Of a stretch of 64,000 bases of DNA, positions 31,978 through 41,680 are shown one piece after another. Where the stretch lies: positions 1,054,001 to 1,118,000 of the forward strand of contig NZ_JALPSC010000002.1 in NCBI RefSeq assembly GCF_023217965.1, read 5' to 3'. Source of the DNA: Prevotella sp. E13-27. Lineage in GTDB: Bacteria > Bacteroidota > Bacteroidia > Bacteroidales > Bacteroidaceae. Both the position numbers and the translations under genes were made by a program. Positions within the stretch are counted from its first letter, which is position 1; each line of letters opens with the position of its first letter. A model generated the notes under the pieces. It made no database searches. It saw nothing but the letters and a program-made list of their open reading frames with translations, and had not been told where the DNA came from.

Positions 31978-32017
31978 CGTTTTAACGTTTAACCGTTTAA
32001 ACGAATAAACGAAAGAA
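31978..32017 (+). repeat. Five 8-bp CGTTTAAN repeats before the PfkB kinase
   Basis: CGTTTTAA, CGTTTAAC, CGTTTAAA, CGAATAAA, CGAAAGAA in unbroken 8-bp register, ending eight bases before the ATG at 32025. Confidence 0.65.
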
Positions 32018-32024
32018 AGAAAAA

Positions 32025-33077
32025 ATGGCAAAAATAGTTACCTTCGGAGAGTTGCTGCTACGCTTCTCAAAGCTCGACCACATGAGAATTACTCAAGGGG
32101 ACATGTTCACAAGCAAATATGGTGGCAGCGAGGCAAATGTGGCTGTGTCGCTGGCTACGCTTGGCGATAACGTGGAGTATATCACCCGATTGCCCGACAA
32201 CGCCATAGGACACGCTGCATCGCAGAACCTCATGCAACTCGGTGTGGACACACGACGAGTGCTCTACGGAGGCTCGCGCATAGGCACCTACTATCTCGAA
32301 CCGGCTGCAGGTATGCGCTCTTCGAAAGTGATCTACGACCGCAACGGCTCTGCATACTATGAGCTGAAGCCTGGCATGATTCCCTGGCGAGAGATTCTGA
32401 AAGATGCCGACGTGCTACACGTATCGGGCATTACGGCCGCCATATCGCAGAATGCTGCCGACGCAACATTCGAGGCGCTCGACATAGCCGATGAGCTTGG
32501 GGTGATGGTGTCCTACGACATAAACTATCGCAAGAATCTGTGGAAATATGGTGCCGACGCACGTGAAACGCTGAAGAAGATGCTCAGCCGATGCGACATG
32601 ATGTTTGGCGACGCTATTGAGTTCGAATGGATATGCGAGAGGAAGCAGCCACCGTTTACTGCCATAGACTCAAACTTCGAGATGCAGATGGACGAATATA
32701 GGGAGTGGTTCGACGAGCTGCATCGCGACTATCCGCGCTGTAGGAAGTGGCTCATGGGAATGAGAAACATGGTGGCATCGAGCCATCACACGCTCACCGC
32801 CCTACTCTGGACCGACGGCAAGCTGCTCGAAGCGCCCATCTACGACATACCCGACGTGGTGGACCCAGTGGGCGTGGGCGATGCGTTCATGGCAGGACTG
32901 CTTCACTCATACTACGCCTTCCCTGGCGATGACAACATGGCACTGAACTACTCACTCGCAGCTGCTGCAATGAAGAACACCATACCTGGTGACTTCAACC
33001 TCGCCTCAGACGACGAGATAATGGCAGTGGTGAACCATCAGTTCGGACTGAACTCGCTGTATAAGACAACGGTGTAA
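32025..33077 (+). CDS. kdgK: PfkB-family sugar kinase (2-keto-3-deoxygluconate kinase-like)
   Basis: 350 residues. Ribokinase fold: FGELLLRFSK near the start, KYGGSEANVAVSLATLG, and the C-terminal ATP-binding motif DPVGVGDAFMAGLLHS with the catalytic Asp. The N-terminal pattern and length fit KDG kinases of Bacteroidetes, which feed hexuronate breakdown (pectin, alginate). The specificity is inferred. It is followed by a porin. Confidence 0.8.
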   Translation: MAKIVTFGELLLRFSKLDHMRITQGDMFTSKYGGSEANVAVSLATLGDNVEYITRLPDNAIGHAASQNLMQLGVDTRRVLYGGSRIGTYYLEPAAGMRSSKVIYDRNGSAYYELKPGMIPWREILKDADVLHVSGITAAISQNAADATFEALDIADELGVMVSYDINYRKNLWKYGADARETLKKMLSRCDMMFGDAIEFEWICERKQPPFTAIDSNFEMQMDEYREWFDELHRDYPRCRKWLMGMRNMVASSHHTLTALLWTDGKLLEAPIYDIPDVVDPVGVGDAFMAGLLHSYYAFPGDDNMALNYSLAAAAMKNTIPGDFNLASDDEIMAVVNHQFGLNSLYKTTV

Positions 33078-33141
33078 TCAGAGAAATAAGATATCAACAA
33101 TAGACCTAATAGATAAGTAAAAAGAATAAAAACAAGTAAAA

Positions 33142-34203
33142 ATGAAGAAACTATTTTTCACCATGCTGATGATTGGCGCAACGACAAGCAACATCAGCGC
33201 ACAGACAAACAACTGGTTCCAGAACGTGAAGTTCAGCGGATACGGAATGGTGCAGTATCAGGGAACGGACAAGAAAAACTCTGAGGAGAACGGCTTTAAC
33301 CTCAGACTGGTGCGTATGGCTCTCGAAGGACGTGCTCACAAGGACTTCTACTGGAAGGCACAGATGCAGATAAACGGTAACACATACGATCCGGACAAGT
33401 CGAAGACCGACATACGACTCGTAGACCTCTTCGGAGAGTGGCAGAAGTATGAGTTCTTCAAAGTTAAGGCTGGTCAGTTCAAGCGCCCATTCACTTTTGA
33501 GAACCCCATGCATCCTATCACACAGGGATTCATGAGCTATTCACAGAACGTAAGCAAGCTGGCCGGATTCTCTGACCGCACTGGCGAACATGGCAGCAAC
33601 GGACGCGATTTAGGCGTGCAGGTTCAGGGTGACCTGCTGTGGTTTGGCGACAGAAGCTTGCTGCACTATCAGGTAGGTGTGTTCAACGGTGAGGGCATCA
33701 ATCAGAAGGATAAAGACAATCGCAAGGACATCATCGGAGGATTCTGGGTATCACCAATAGAAGGACTGCGCGTAGGAGCATTCGGATGGACAGGTTCACG
33801 TTATATGGAGATAACTGACCTGGCTGGCGCAAAGACAAAACGCAGCGTGTCAAAGAATCGCTACGCCATCTCGGCCGAATATGCTAAGGACGACTGGACT
33901 CTTCGTTCAGAGTATATTCACAGCCAGGGCTTTGGCGCAAATATGAAGGATGGCGACAAGGCCGACGGTGTGTATGCGCTCTGCATAGCTCCTGTCATCA
34001 AGAATAAGTTCCACGTGAAGGCTCGCTATGACCTATATCGCGACAAGAAGGACTGGCAGTCGAGCAAGACTTTCTATGAGGTTGGCGCTGACTATGTGTT
34101 CACAAAGAACCTGCAGCTGAACCTCGAGTATGCTCGCGTGAACGAGCGCAAGAACCACATGAACTACAACATGGTTGACGTGGAGCTCGATTTCCGCTTC
34201 TAA
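33142..34203 (+). CDS. Outer-membrane porin (OprO/OprP-like)
   Basis: 353 residues. Signal peptide 1-20 (…TSNISAQ). The remainder is alternating beta strands ending in aromatic residues, closing with VDVELDFRF, the C-terminal Phe pattern recognised for outer-membrane insertion. Blocks VKFSGYGMVQYQG, NLRLVRMALEGRAHKDFYWKAQ and KAGQFKRPFTFENP fit the phosphate-selective porin O/P family. The solute is not known. Confidence 0.82.
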   Translation: MKKLFFTMLMIGATTSNISAQTNNWFQNVKFSGYGMVQYQGTDKKNSEENGFNLRLVRMALEGRAHKDFYWKAQMQINGNTYDPDKSKTDIRLVDLFGEWQKYEFFKVKAGQFKRPFTFENPMHPITQGFMSYSQNVSKLAGFSDRTGEHGSNGRDLGVQVQGDLLWFGDRSLLHYQVGVFNGEGINQKDKDNRKDIIGGFWVSPIEGLRVGAFGWTGSRYMEITDLAGAKTKRSVSKNRYAISAEYAKDDWTLRSEYIHSQGFGANMKDGDKADGVYALCIAPVIKNKFHVKARYDLYRDKKDWQSSKTFYEVGADYVFTKNLQLNLEYARVNERKNHMNYNMVDVELDFRF

Positions 34204-34253
34204 TCGTAAAGTATATTGCGGCTATGTCGCAATAAAACAAAGAAACAACTCCC

Positions 34254-35282
34254 ATGCAGACAAAGGTACTTCTCATCTACACAGGCGGAACGATTGGCAT
34301 GAACTGCAACCCGCGAACAAAGGCGCTCGAACCATTCGACTTCGAGCACCTGCTGAGCAACGTTCCTGAACTGAACCAGTTTGACACAGAGATATCAACC
34401 TATCAGTTCCTGCCGCCAATAGACTCAAGCGACATGTCACCCATGCGCTGGACAGACCTGTCGCATGTGATAGCCGACAACTACGACAACTATGACGGAT
34501 TCGTGGTGCTGCACGGAACAGACACAATGGCTTACACGGCATCGGCGCTGAGCTACATGCTTGAGAACCTCACAAAGCCTGTCATCTTCACAGGGTCGCA
34601 GCTACCCATAGGACAGCTACGCACCGACGGCAAGGAGAACCTCATAACGAGCATTGAGATAGCTGCGGCAAAGAATCAGGACGGAACAGCCATTGTGCCT
34701 GAAGTTGGAATATACTTCAACGGACATCTGCTGAGAGGCAACCGCACTACGAAGCAGAGCGCCGACGGATTCAACGCCTTTGAGTCGTTTAACTATCCGC
34801 ATCTGGTGGAAGCCGGAGTGAACATCACCTACCACAAAGAGATGATAAGGAAGCCAGACTTCAGCAAGCCGATGACACCTCATTTCAAGCTTGACAACAA
34901 CGTAATTATCTTCTCACTCTTCCCAGGAGTGCGCGAAGACCTGATACGCCACATCATAGCAACGCCAAACCTGAAATCCATAGTGATGAGAACCTTCGGC
35001 TCAGGCAACGCGCCACAGAACCCATGGCTGATAAGTGCGCTGAAAGAAGGCACGAGGAAAGGCAAGGTCATCATCAATATTAGCCAATGCTTGGAAGGAC
35101 GAGTGGAGATGGGACGCTACGACACCGGCTACCAGCTGAAAGAGGCAGGAGTGGTGAGCGGATTTGACTCAACGGTGGAGAGTGCAGTAACGAAACTGAT
35201 GTTCCTGCAGTCGCAATATGACGACCCAGAACAGATAAGACGCTACATGCAAAGAAGCATTAGAGGAGAGATAACGGTTTAA
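34254..35282 (+). CDS. ansA: L-asparaginase, type I (cytoplasmic)
   Basis: 342 residues without signal peptide. It hydrolyses asparagine to aspartate and ammonia. The two catalytic Thr blocks are LLIYTGGTIGMN and VVLHGTDTMAYTASAL, with the Lys/Asp region TGSQLPIGQLRTDGKENL. It ends the plus-strand run; the next gene is convergent. Confidence 0.95.
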   Translation: MQTKVLLIYTGGTIGMNCNPRTKALEPFDFEHLLSNVPELNQFDTEISTYQFLPPIDSSDMSPMRWTDLSHVIADNYDNYDGFVVLHGTDTMAYTASALSYMLENLTKPVIFTGSQLPIGQLRTDGKENLITSIEIAAAKNQDGTAIVPEVGIYFNGHLLRGNRTTKQSADGFNAFESFNYPHLVEAGVNITYHKEMIRKPDFSKPMTPHFKLDNNVIIFSLFPGVREDLIRHIIATPNLKSIVMRTFGSGNAPQNPWLISALKEGTRKGKVIINISQCLEGRVEMGRYDTGYQLKEAGVVSGFDSTVESAVTKLMFLQSQYDDPEQIRRYMQRSIRGEITV

Positions 35283-35313
35283 TTAGAAATTTAGTTAGAG
35301 AAGAGAAAACGGT

Positions 35314-35823
35314 TTAAAGCGCGAGAATCTTCTGCATCATAACTGCCTGACGATAGTTTTTCCCATCGAAAAGCCAGTCGGGCAGTTTTGCTGTCTTCTG
35401 GAAACCATATTTCTCAAATAATGAAAGCGAGGCAACGTTATCTTCATCGATAATGACATACAGTTGATGAAGATGAAGAACAGAGCAGCAATAGCTAGTT
35501 ATCTCATTAAGGACAGACATGCCGTAGCCCTGATTTCGATAGGGTTTCTCAATGATAAGCCCCAACTCTGCCCTATTGTTTCGGGCATCGAAATTCGTAA
35601 GGTCAACAACACCTATGGTTGTCTTATCCTCATCCTCAATAATCAGTCTCACCTGTCCGTCGGCATAGATGTCGCCAGTTGCATTGGAAATGTATTCGTG
35701 AAGCAGGAAACGTGAATAAGGAACATTTGTGGTGCTGATGTCCCACAACTCCTTATCGTTCTCAATACGATAGAGCAAATCCAAATCTTCCGGCTCAAGT
35801 GCCCGTAGCTTCACGTGCTTCAT
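35314..35823 (-). CDS. GNAT acetyltransferase (SpeG/RimJ-like)
   Basis: 169 residues. Start KHVKLRALEPEDLDLLYRIEND, acetyl-CoA loop EKPYRNQGYGMSVLNEI, and YVIIDEDNVASLSLFEKYGF. The shape and length agree with the SpeG (spermidine acetyltransferase) and RimJ branches. The substrate is open. It follows the glycosyltransferase by 30 bases. Confidence 0.85.
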   Translation of the reverse strand: MKHVKLRALEPEDLDLLYRIENDKELWDISTTNVPYSRFLLHEYISNATGDIYADGQVRLIIEDEDKTTIGVVDLTNFDARNNRAELGLIIEKPYRNQGYGMSVLNEITSYCCSVLHLHQLYVIIDEDNVASLSLFEKYGFQKTAKLPDWLFDGKNYRQAVMMQKILAL

Positions 35824-35853
35824 AACAGTACTGATTTATGTTAGGGATAATTA

Positions 35854-36984
35854 TTATGAACCAACGATTACCTCGGTAGGAGTAATCAGTATGTGATTGC
35901 GACGACTATAAGTACCTATATTGAAGCTGCCGGCATGTTTGTTGGCATGCTTAATAATCTCTTCGTAGCTGAACATCTCTGTATCATAGACAAGAACATC
36001 GCAAGGCTGAATGTCGTCAAGCGACTTGCAGAACGAGGCTTCAAGACCCTTGCGACGTGCTATTTTCTTACACTCGCCCAGCATGCCACTGGAGCCTACG
36101 AAACAGAAAATCGTAGAGAAACCCTCGTTAAACGTCAAACCAAGCTTCTTGTGAAGGTGTACATATTCCATAGTCAACAAAGCCAGGAAGGCACGAAGGT
36201 AGATGGCAAGCTTGATGGGAATGGTAATAAGGAAAGACAGGTGACCATAGTGCTTGCGGAAGAACTTTATCATTGCCTGATAGAACACATGGACATAACG
36301 GTAAGACGTCTTTTGGGTTGACTCTCCCTTGTAATGCAAGATGTTTGCAGGAACATACCAGTTCTCATAGCCAGCCTTCAGTATGCGATAGGAAAAGTCG
36401 ATGTCCTCGCCATACATGAAGAAGTCCTTGTCGAGACCGCCTATCTTGTCAACGACCTCTCTGCGAACCATGCAGAACGCTCCGCTGATAATCTCAATCT
36501 GTCCAGGCTCATCCCAAGAGAGACGGCTCATATAGTAGCGAGTGGAAAGGCCAAGCATCTTAAGCAACGACACGAAAGGCGTAGGAATGGCGCGACGCGA
36601 CTCCTTTGCGAGACTACCATTGGAGTTGTGCATCTTAACACCTACTCCACCTGCTTTAGGATGGCTCTCCATGAAGTCTAAAACAGTCTTTATGGAGTTT
36701 TCGCCAACGATGGTATCTGGATTGAGAAGAAGTATATAATCGCCATCAGACTGGCGAATAGCCATGTTGTTGGCTCGCGCAAAACCAAGGTTATAGCTAC
36801 TCTCAATAATCTCCACTCTGTCTTTCAGACGATTGTGAAGATAATGCACGGAATGGTCGCGCGAATCATTGTCGACGATGAATATCTCAGTATCAATATT
36901 CCTCGTGGCTCGCTCTACGCTGTTGACGCATTGCTCAACATAGTAGCGCACGTTATAGTTGACTATGATAACACTAAGCTTCAT
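35854..36984 (-). CDS. Family 2 glycosyltransferase
   Basis: 376 residues. GT-A fold: LSVIIVNYNVRYYVEQCVNSV, EIFIVDNDSRDHS, GDYILLLNPDT (the DxD-like site), ISGAFCMVRREVVDKIGGLD and FMYGEDIDFSYRI. A membrane-like stretch (about 250-275) precedes a C-terminal part of about 90 residues (FCFVGSSGMLGECKKIARR) that is not part of the transferase core. It probably adds a sugar to a surface glycan or lipopolysaccharide. Its ATG overlaps the stop of the preceding membrane protein. Confidence 0.88.
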   Translation of the reverse strand: MKLSVIIVNYNVRYYVEQCVNSVERATRNIDTEIFIVDNDSRDHSVHYLHNRLKDRVEIIESSYNLGFARANNMAIRQSDGDYILLLNPDTIVGENSIKTVLDFMESHPKAGGVGVKMHNSNGSLAKESRRAIPTPFVSLLKMLGLSTRYYMSRLSWDEPGQIEIISGAFCMVRREVVDKIGGLDKDFFMYGEDIDFSYRILKAGYENWYVPANILHYKGESTQKTSYRYVHVFYQAMIKFFRKHYGHLSFLITIPIKLAIYLRAFLALLTMEYVHLHKKLGLTFNEGFSTIFCFVGSSGMLGECKKIARRKGLEASFCKSLDDIQPCDVLVYDTEMFSYEEIIKHANKHAGSFNIGTYSRRNHILITPTEVIVGS

Positions 36985-37424
36985 CTCTGCTCTTCAAAAT
37001 GAGTTTCGTTATAGAATCGCTCCTTTGTGGGATAGATGAAAGGACTCGCGAGCAAGGCTATTGTGGCAAGCCAAGCATAAGAGCTGTTTCCAAAGCACAT
37101 GTAGGAAACTATGTTCAATATGGCTACGCCTTCTAACATAGCAAATCTAACTATGCTGTATTCGCGGAATTTTGCTATCGGGTCGGCAATAAGCTTTTTC
37201 TCAATCATCTTTATCTTTGGAAGACGAAGCGAAAGATATATTGCGCCAAGAGTAATAATGACAAGACCACTCTCAAAAGCGAAATCGAGTGTTGGGGCAT
37301 CTACAGTTATTGAAGAAGAGAACATGTCACCAATGACGAACTCTACTATGGCAAAAAATGTCAACACTCCGCTGAATAATGCGTAGAATATTGTCTGTAG
37401 CGTTTTTATCTCATTATCTATCAT
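36981..37424 (-). CDS. Four-helix membrane protein of unknown function
   Basis: 147 residues. Hydrophobic segments at about 10-32, 49-66, 92-111 and 117-132. A mid-loop is basic (LRLPKIKMIEKKL). Lies between recR and the glycosyltransferase; four-base overlap with the latter. No family recognised. Confidence 0.6.
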   Translation of the reverse strand: MIDNEIKTLQTIFYALFSGVLTFFAIVEFVIGDMFSSSITVDAPTLDFAFESGLVIITLGAIYLSLRLPKIKMIEKKLIADPIAKFREYSIVRFAMLEGVAILNIVSYMCFGNSSYAWLATIALLASPFIYPTKERFYNETHFEEQR

Positions 37425-37462
37425 ATTGCGAATCGTTATAATTGTCTATACATATTTTTATA

Positions 37463-38077
37463 TTACTTTCCATTGAATGGCGTTCGATTGAGTATTGAGC
37501 GTCCAAGGGTTATCTCGTCAGTATATTCAAGCTCATTGCCAACGCTAACACCACGGGCTATAACGCTAAGCTTAACATCGTAGTCGGCAAGCTTGCGAAA
37601 AATGTAGAAATTGGTGGTGTCGCCCTCCATCGTAGGACTAAGGGCAAGAATGACTTCTTTCACCCCACCCTCCTGAACACGAGCTACAAGGGAATCAATC
37701 TCGAGGTTCGAGGGGCCTATTCCGTCCATAGGCGAGATGATGCCACCAAGAACATGGTAGAGGCCCTTGAACTGCTGGGTGTTCTCAATGGCCATCACGT
37801 CCTGAATATTCTCAACGACACATATCGTAGATGAATCTCGACGCGAATCGCTACAGATGGAACACACATCGGTGTCGCTTATGTTATGGCAACAACGACA
37901 GAACTTCACCTCTTTCTTCATAGTAGAGAGGGCGCTGACAAATTTCTCCACATCATCGTCTGACTGGCGCAACATGTGAAGCACCAGACGAAGAGCCGTC
38001 TTTCTTCCTACTCCTGGAAGTTTGGCGAACTCCTGAACTGAACGTTCCAACAGACGTGAAGGATATTGTTGCTGCAT
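37463..38077 (-). CDS. recR: Recombination protein RecR
   Basis: 204 residues. It works with RecO and RecF to load RecA at gaps. N-terminal helix-hairpin-helix [17 protein letters not shown], zinc finger [22 protein letters not shown] strand [14 protein letters not shown], and the end [20 protein letters not shown]. Full length. First gene of the recR-membrane protein-glycosyltransferase cluster. Confidence 0.97.
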   Translation of the reverse strand: MQQQYPSRLLERSVQEFAKLPGVGRKTALRLVLHMLRQSDDDVEKFVSALSTMKKEVKFCRCCHNISDTDVCSICSDSRRDSSTICVVENIQDVMAIENTQQFKGLYHVLGGIISPMDGIGPSNLEIDSLVARVQEGGVKEVILALSPTMEGDTTNFYIFRKLADYDVKLSVIARGVSVGNELEYTDEITLGRSILNRTPFNGK

Positions 38078-38202
38078 CTCTATTTTTTATCTTTTTTTTG
38101 TCAATATCTATTTTATTTCTTTGTAGCCTTAAGGAAGCTTTATGAACTATTTAGAGCGTTTTCTGAAATTTTAAAATGCTTTCTGAAACTATCGGGAACA
38201 GC

Positions 38203-40059
38203 CTAAGCAAACTCCGACAGCTCCAGCCATCTCATGGATTTCTCGTCTAACGTATCAGTAAGAACAGGCAGTCGCTTGCTCAGAGCAGTCAGCTCATCTA
38301 CAGCGAGTGTGCCTGAACAAAGGGCATCCTCAATATGCTTCTTCTCCTGCTCGAGCTCCTCAATTTCTTTCTCCAACTGCTCAAACTCGCGCTTCTCCTT
38401 GAAAGTGAGTCGGCGTGGACGAGCATCTGGCTGTTTCTCTCTCGTTGCACCACTATTGTCTTCACTTGCTGACGACTTTGCCTTGGTGGTCTCGTCCTTG
38501 GGTTGAAGCGTCTCCCACTCTCTGTATTGCGTATAGTTGCCTGGGAAGTCTTTCACGACACCCTCGCCTCTGAAGACGAGAAGGTGGTCAACGACCTTGT
38601 CCATGAAATAGCGATCGTGAGACACTACTATGACACAGCCAGGGAAATCCTGAAGATACTCTTCAAGAATCTGAAGCGTAACGATATCCAAATCGTTGGT
38701 AGGCTCGTCGAGAACAAGGAAGTTTGGATTGCGCATGAGAACCGTACATAGATAGAGCTTACGGCGCTCGCCACCTGACAGCTTATAAACATAGTTATGC
38801 TGCTGCTCAGGTGTGAAAAGGAAATGCTGAAGGAACTGGCTTGCCGTGAGATGGCGTCCAGAACCTAAATCAACATATTCGGCTATCTCGCGAACCACAT
38901 CGATGACTTTCTGCTGTTCATCAAACTTCAGACCTTCCTGAGAGAAATAGCCGAAGCGAACGGTGTCGCCAATAACGATACGTCCCTCGTCGGGCTGTTG
39001 CAAGCCGAGAAGCATCTTTATGAATGTTGACTTGCCTGTGCCGTTGTTTCCAACGATGCCCATCTTCTCGAAACGCGAGAAGTTATAGTAGAAGTCCTTC
39101 AGAATGGTAATCTCAGAACTGCCGTCTTCACCATTGCTCACAGAAGTGGGGAACTTCTTCGAAATATACTGACACTCGAAAATCTTCGAACCAATATACA
39201 CATTAGATGCCTTCAGTCGCACCTGACGTTCCTCAATCCTTGACTTGGCGATACGCTCAAGCTCGTAGAAAGCATCTTCGCGATACTTCGCCTTGTGGCC
39301 TCGAGCCTGAGGCTGACGGCGCATCCAGTCCAACTCTGTGCGATAAAGGTTGTTGGCACGAGCTATCTCTGCCCTACGATTATCAATACGCTCCTGACGC
39401 TTCTCAAGATAGTAGGCATAATTGCCACGATAGGTATAGATGGTGCGGTCATCGAGTTCAAGAATGACGGAGCACACACGATCAAGGAAATATCGGTCGT
39501 GGGTAACCATCAACAGAGTCTTGCGCCCTCTGTTAAGGAAGCCTTCAAGCCACTCAATCATCTCAAGGTCGAGATGGTTGGTAGGCTCGTCAAGAATCAA
39601 CAAGTCGGGCTCCTGAATAAGCACATGAGCAAGAGCGACACGCTTCTGCTGACCACCAGAAAGCTGTCCCATAGGCTGTTGAAGATCACGAATCTTCAAC
39701 TGGGTCAGAATCTGCTTTGCCTTCAACACCTTTTCGGCATCCTCCGAATGGTCGAGGTCAAACGAGCGACCATAGGCAGAGCGGAAGCAGGCATCGAGCA
39801 CTCGCTCTTCAGGATCGAAGACCGGCGATTGCTCAAGCATGCCAACCTTAAGGTCACGACGGAAGATGATGGAACCTTCGTCATAGCCTTCCTTTCCAGA
39901 CAGCAGGGAGAGAAGCGTTGACTTGCCAGTACCATTCTTGGCAATGAGTCCCACCTTCTGTCCTTCTGCTATGGAGAAGTTTATGTTTTCAAAAAGAAGT
40001 AATGACCCAAACGATTTCGTTAGGTTCTGGACATCTAAGTATGGAGTTTCCTTAGGCAT
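38203..40059 (-). CDS. ABC-F ATPase (Uup-like)
   Basis: 618 residues, two ABC modules and no membrane part. First: Walker A LIAKNGTGKSTLL, signature LSGGQQKRVALA, Walker B LLILDEPTNHLDL. Second: [36 protein letters not shown]. The linker (about 240-290) is basic. The C-terminal coiled coil (about 530-610, KREFEQLEKEIEELEQEKK) is typical of Uup. ABC-F proteins act on the ribosome or, for Uup, on DNA structures; which applies here is not visible. Confidence 0.92.
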   Translation of the reverse strand: MPKETPYLDVQNLTKSFGSLLLFENINFSIAEGQKVGLIAKNGTGKSTLLSLLSGKEGYDEGSIIFRRDLKVGMLEQSPVFDPEERVLDACFRSAYGRSFDLDHSEDAEKVLKAKQILTQLKIRDLQQPMGQLSGGQQKRVALAHVLIQEPDLLILDEPTNHLDLEMIEWLEGFLNRGRKTLLMVTHDRYFLDRVCSVILELDDRTIYTYRGNYAYYLEKRQERIDNRRAEIARANNLYRTELDWMRRQPQARGHKAKYREDAFYELERIAKSRIEERQVRLKASNVYIGSKIFECQYISKKFPTSVSNGEDGSSEITILKDFYYNFSRFEKMGIVGNNGTGKSTFIKMLLGLQQPDEGRIVIGDTVRFGYFSQEGLKFDEQQKVIDVVREIAEYVDLGSGRHLTASQFLQHFLFTPEQQHNYVYKLSGGERRKLYLCTVLMRNPNFLVLDEPTNDLDIVTLQILEEYLQDFPGCVIVVSHDRYFMDKVVDHLLVFRGEGVVKDFPGNYTQYREWETLQPKDETTKAKSSASEDNSGATREKQPDARPRRLTFKEKREFEQLEKEIEELEQEKKHIEDALCSGTLAVDELTALSKRLPVLTDTLDEKSMRWLELSEFA

Positions 40060-40084
40060 AGAACTTCAACCAAACCGAATGGTA

Positions 40085-40690
40085 TTAAGTGTTTGATAAT
40101 TCTTTGTTTATCTGCTCAATATAATCGAGAACCTCGTCGCGCCCCTGCTTGCTGTCGGAAGAAGTAATAAAATAAGGAGGCATCTCTTCCCAAGTCTCAA
40201 GCATCTTCTTCTCATAGGCCGCAACATTTGTCTTTACTTTTGAAGCTGACAACTTGTCGGCTTTTGTAAAGATGATGGCAAACGGAATGCTCGATACTCC
40301 TAACCAGTTAATGAACTCAAGGTCTATAGCCTGAGGCTCCAAGCGAATGTCAACAAGCACAAACACGTTGACAAGCTGGTCGCGACCAAGGATATAGCCA
40401 CGAATCATCTGGTCAAGGCGTGCCACCTCCTTCTTTGAACGCTTGGCATAGCCATAGCCTGGGAGGTCAACAAGATACCACTCCTTATTAATAATAAAGT
40501 GGTTTATGAGAAGAGTCTTGCCTGGAGTAGCCGATGTCTTAGCCAGCTTCTTGTTGCGAGCGAGCATGTTTATAAGGCTCGACTTTCCAACATTAGAACG
40601 GCCGATAAAGGCATATTCAGGCTTAGTATCTGCAGGACACTGAGATACCATTGGGGCTGACAATACAAATTCTGCCGTTTTAACTTCCAT
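40085..40690 (-). CDS. engB: Ribosome biogenesis GTPase EngB (YsxC/YihA)
   Basis: 201 residues. G1 [15 protein letters not shown]2 Thr in SATPGKT, G3 [12 protein letters not shown]4 IIFTKADK. Needed for late 50S assembly. Its leader (40691-40838) contains four 22-bp repeats. Lies between the ABC-F and DUF4293 genes on the same strand. Confidence 0.96.
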   Translation of the reverse strand: MEVKTAEFVLSAPMVSQCPADTKPEYAFIGRSNVGKSSLINMLARNKKLAKTSATPGKTLLINHFIINKEWYLVDLPGYGYAKRSKKEVARLDQMIRGYILGRDQLVNVFVLVDIRLEPQAIDLEFINWLGVSSIPFAIIFTKADKLSASKVKTNVAAYEKKMLETWEEMPPYFITSSDSKQGRDEVLDYIEQINKELSNT

Positions 40691-40720
40691 AAGAATAAAC
40701 CTTGAGTTTTAACTAATTAG

Positions 40721-40808
40721 ATTTTGCGTTCTTACCAAACGCCTCGAGTGTTCTTACTAAACGCTTCGAGTGTTCTTACTAAACGCCTTATGAGTTCTTA
40801 CCAATCAC
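40721..40808 (-). repeat. Four 22-bp leader repeats, locus 3 (engB)
   Basis: On the minus strand the units are 40808-40787 (GTGATTGGTAAGAACTC…), 40786-40765 and 40764-40743 (both GCGTTTAGTAAGAACACTCG plus two bases) and 40742-40721 (GCGTTTGGTAAGAACGC…). The orientation relative to transcription is the same as in loci 1 and 2. Confidence 0.8.
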
Positions 40809-40838
40809 TTTTAGGTTTCTTGCCTATATAATCTATAG

Positions 40839-41285
40839 TCATCTTATACGGTCAAGCGAACGCACAAGCTTCTCGTCTGCCAGAATGCCTTTGCGTGCCA
40901 TAAATGAAAGAATTATAGCACATGCAGGAAGTACAGCTGGCCAACAAAGAACCATGTTTCCTCCTGTCTGCTGTGGCAATACAGCCAACCCGATGTACCA
41001 CAACACAAGCAGTATGATGTTTACCATGCAAAGGGCGGCCTGAAGCTTGCGCTTCATGTAGAGGAAGATTGTGACAACGCTTAATACCGAAGATGTCAAT
41101 AGGCATACAAAAAGAGGGGCTGACAGAAAGGAATGATTTCCCTGTCCGTCAGTCAACCACAGATTGTATATACGAGCAAGCTCACTTCCACTATCATTGT
41201 ATAATGCAGCCACTTGTGTTGACATGCAAATGACAGTAAGTATGAGAGCTACGAGCAAGAATAGCGTTTGCTTGCGTTGAATCAT
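40839..41285 (-). CDS. DUF4293 family membrane protein
   Basis: 148 residues with four hydrophobic segments (about 7-28, 53-75, 81-101, 110-128) and charged ends. The N-terminus MIQRKQTLFLLVALIL and the place next to the omega-like gene and bamD agree with the Bacteroidetes DUF4293 family. Function unknown. Confidence 0.75.
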   Translation of the reverse strand: MIQRKQTLFLLVALILTVICMSTQVAALYNDSGSELARIYNLWLTDGQGNHSFLSAPLFVCLLTSSVLSVVTIFLYMKRKLQAALCMVNIILLVLWYIGLAVLPQQTGGNMVLCWPAVLPACAIILSFMARKGILADEKLVRSLDRIR

Positions 41286-41325
41286 AGAATCTTAGCAAAT
41301 GAAAACTAACAGTGTCTTATGACTC

Positions 41326-41664
41326 TTATGCTTCAGCAGCCTGGTTCTCCTGCAGAGGATCGCGGAAGTAAACCTTACCCTCAATGAACTCCTGAGTAGC
41401 GAGAAGTGTTGGCTTTGGAAGCTTCTCGTAGTAACGAGATATCTCTATCTGCTCGCGATTCTCAAACACCTCGTCAAGTGAGTCGTTGTAAGAAGCAAAC
41501 TCAGCCAGCTTCTTAGAAAGGTCTTCCTTTATCTGAACTGAAATCTGGTTTGCGCGCTTTGCGATGATGACAACGCTCTCATAGAGATTGCCTGTCTCAT
41601 CACACAAATCCATAATGTTGTGGGTAACGGTGTTAACCGGAGCTTTTGATTTCTTGTAATCCAT
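41326..41664 (-). CDS. rpoZ: RNA polymerase omega-like subunit (Rpb6 family)
   Basis: 112 residues. NTVTHNIMDLCDETGNLYESVVIIAKRANQIS has the helix pattern of the omega/Rpb6 fold, where one expects R.....A..I.....R.......L..R......A. Bacteroidetes carry this gene directly after bamD, as here (16 bases apart). The sequence is far from the proteobacterial omega, so I rely on position and pattern. Confidence 0.72.
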   Translation of the reverse strand: MDYKKSKAPVNTVTHNIMDLCDETGNLYESVVIIAKRANQISVQIKEDLSKKLAEFASYNDSLDEVFENREQIEISRYYEKLPKPTLLATQEFIEGKVYFRDPLQENQAAEA

Positions 41665-41680
41665 GTCTTCTAAAAATATA

